From assembly GCA_963693305.1 (NCBI GenBank), contig OY855903.1, forward strand, positions 55,795,350-55,859,349: a DNA stretch of 64,000 nt, in the 5' to 3' direction. The notes beneath the pieces were generated by a model that did not search any database, was not told the DNA's origin, and saw only the letters and a program-made list of their open reading frames with translations. The DNA comes from Meandrina meandrites. Its lineage: Eukaryota; Cnidaria; Anthozoa; Scleractinia; Meandrinidae. Below, in pieces: positions 63,911 to 64,000 of this stretch. The position numbers and the translations under genes were made by a program. Numbering within the stretch: the first letter of the stretch is position 1; each line of letters starts with the position of its first letter.

Positions 63911-64000
63911 GTACGAAATGACGTCAATGCTTCTTCCAATGCTTTATAAAATACTTAATGTCTTAAAACTCCTTGACCTACGAATAATCAGCGATTACGC

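Noticed and set aside
1..64000. CRISPR array, bacterial operon or phage island
   Set aside because: No spaced direct repeats of CRISPR type and no operon structure; intron-exon organisation is consistent throughout.

Overview
The window is eukaryotic. Short exons with GT-AG introns build one very large plus-strand gene that starts near 1669 and runs off the right edge. The introns are packed with animal-type transposable elements: THAP/DDE transposase, hAT, PIF/Harbinger-like, Crypton-like, Gypsy, CR1/L2-like, RLE-type LINE, Penelope, tRNA-derived SINEs and many MITEs or fold-back elements. The tRNA-like repeat at 16348-16419 and 16618-16689, read antisense, gives a peptide that I recall as a recurrent false protein in anthozoan annotations. 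The domain mix (extracellular LRR, FN3, fibro-slime, cadherin, GCC2/GCC3) also fits a cnidarian. My best guess is a coral or sea-anemone genome; this is inference.

The gene was assembled by hand from splice sites and frame. It has 51 exons in the window, 5,337 coding bases and 1,779 residues so far. Exon 1 carries a signal peptide and a Cys-rich LRR N-cap. Exons 2-38 (3965-48026) carry the LRR array, essentially one repeat per exon. Every one of these exons is flanked by phase-2 introns, normally splitting the last Leu codon of the repeat. Exon 39 is the LRR C-cap. Exons 40-41 form an FN3-like domain, exons 42-46 a fibro-slime (PA14-like) domain, exons 46-50 cadherin-like repeats with a Pro/Thr-rich linker, and exon 51 a Cys-rich GCC2/GCC3-type module. 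No transmembrane segment, stop codon or cytoplasmic part is reached.

The large introns hold the mobile DNA. Intron 13 (8097-14176) has a THAP/DDE transposase relic, a Gypsy pol relic, a 140-bp satellite, nested fold-back elements and SINE remnants. Intron 19 (16255-21997) has two inverted tRNA-like SINE copies and a 5.07-kb element with terminal inverted repeats holding two related ~2.1-kb units. Intron 22 (23188-24689) has a PIF/Harbinger-like element with a 96-aa ORF. Intron 23 (24762-26282) has a hAT-like MITE. Intron 25 (27102-33996) has a 5'-truncated RLE-type LINE on the minus strand, set between (TAA)n tracts. Intron 30 (35816-41145) has a hAT transposase fragment, a MITE and an unrecognised degraded ORF cluster. 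Intron 32 has a CR1/L2-like LINE 3' end, introns 36 and 40 have Crypton-like recombinase relics, and intron 50 has inverted Penelope fragments plus a MITE.

No upstream gene or clear promoter could be recognised in 1-1668. All function statements rest on motif recognition by eye; no database search was possible.
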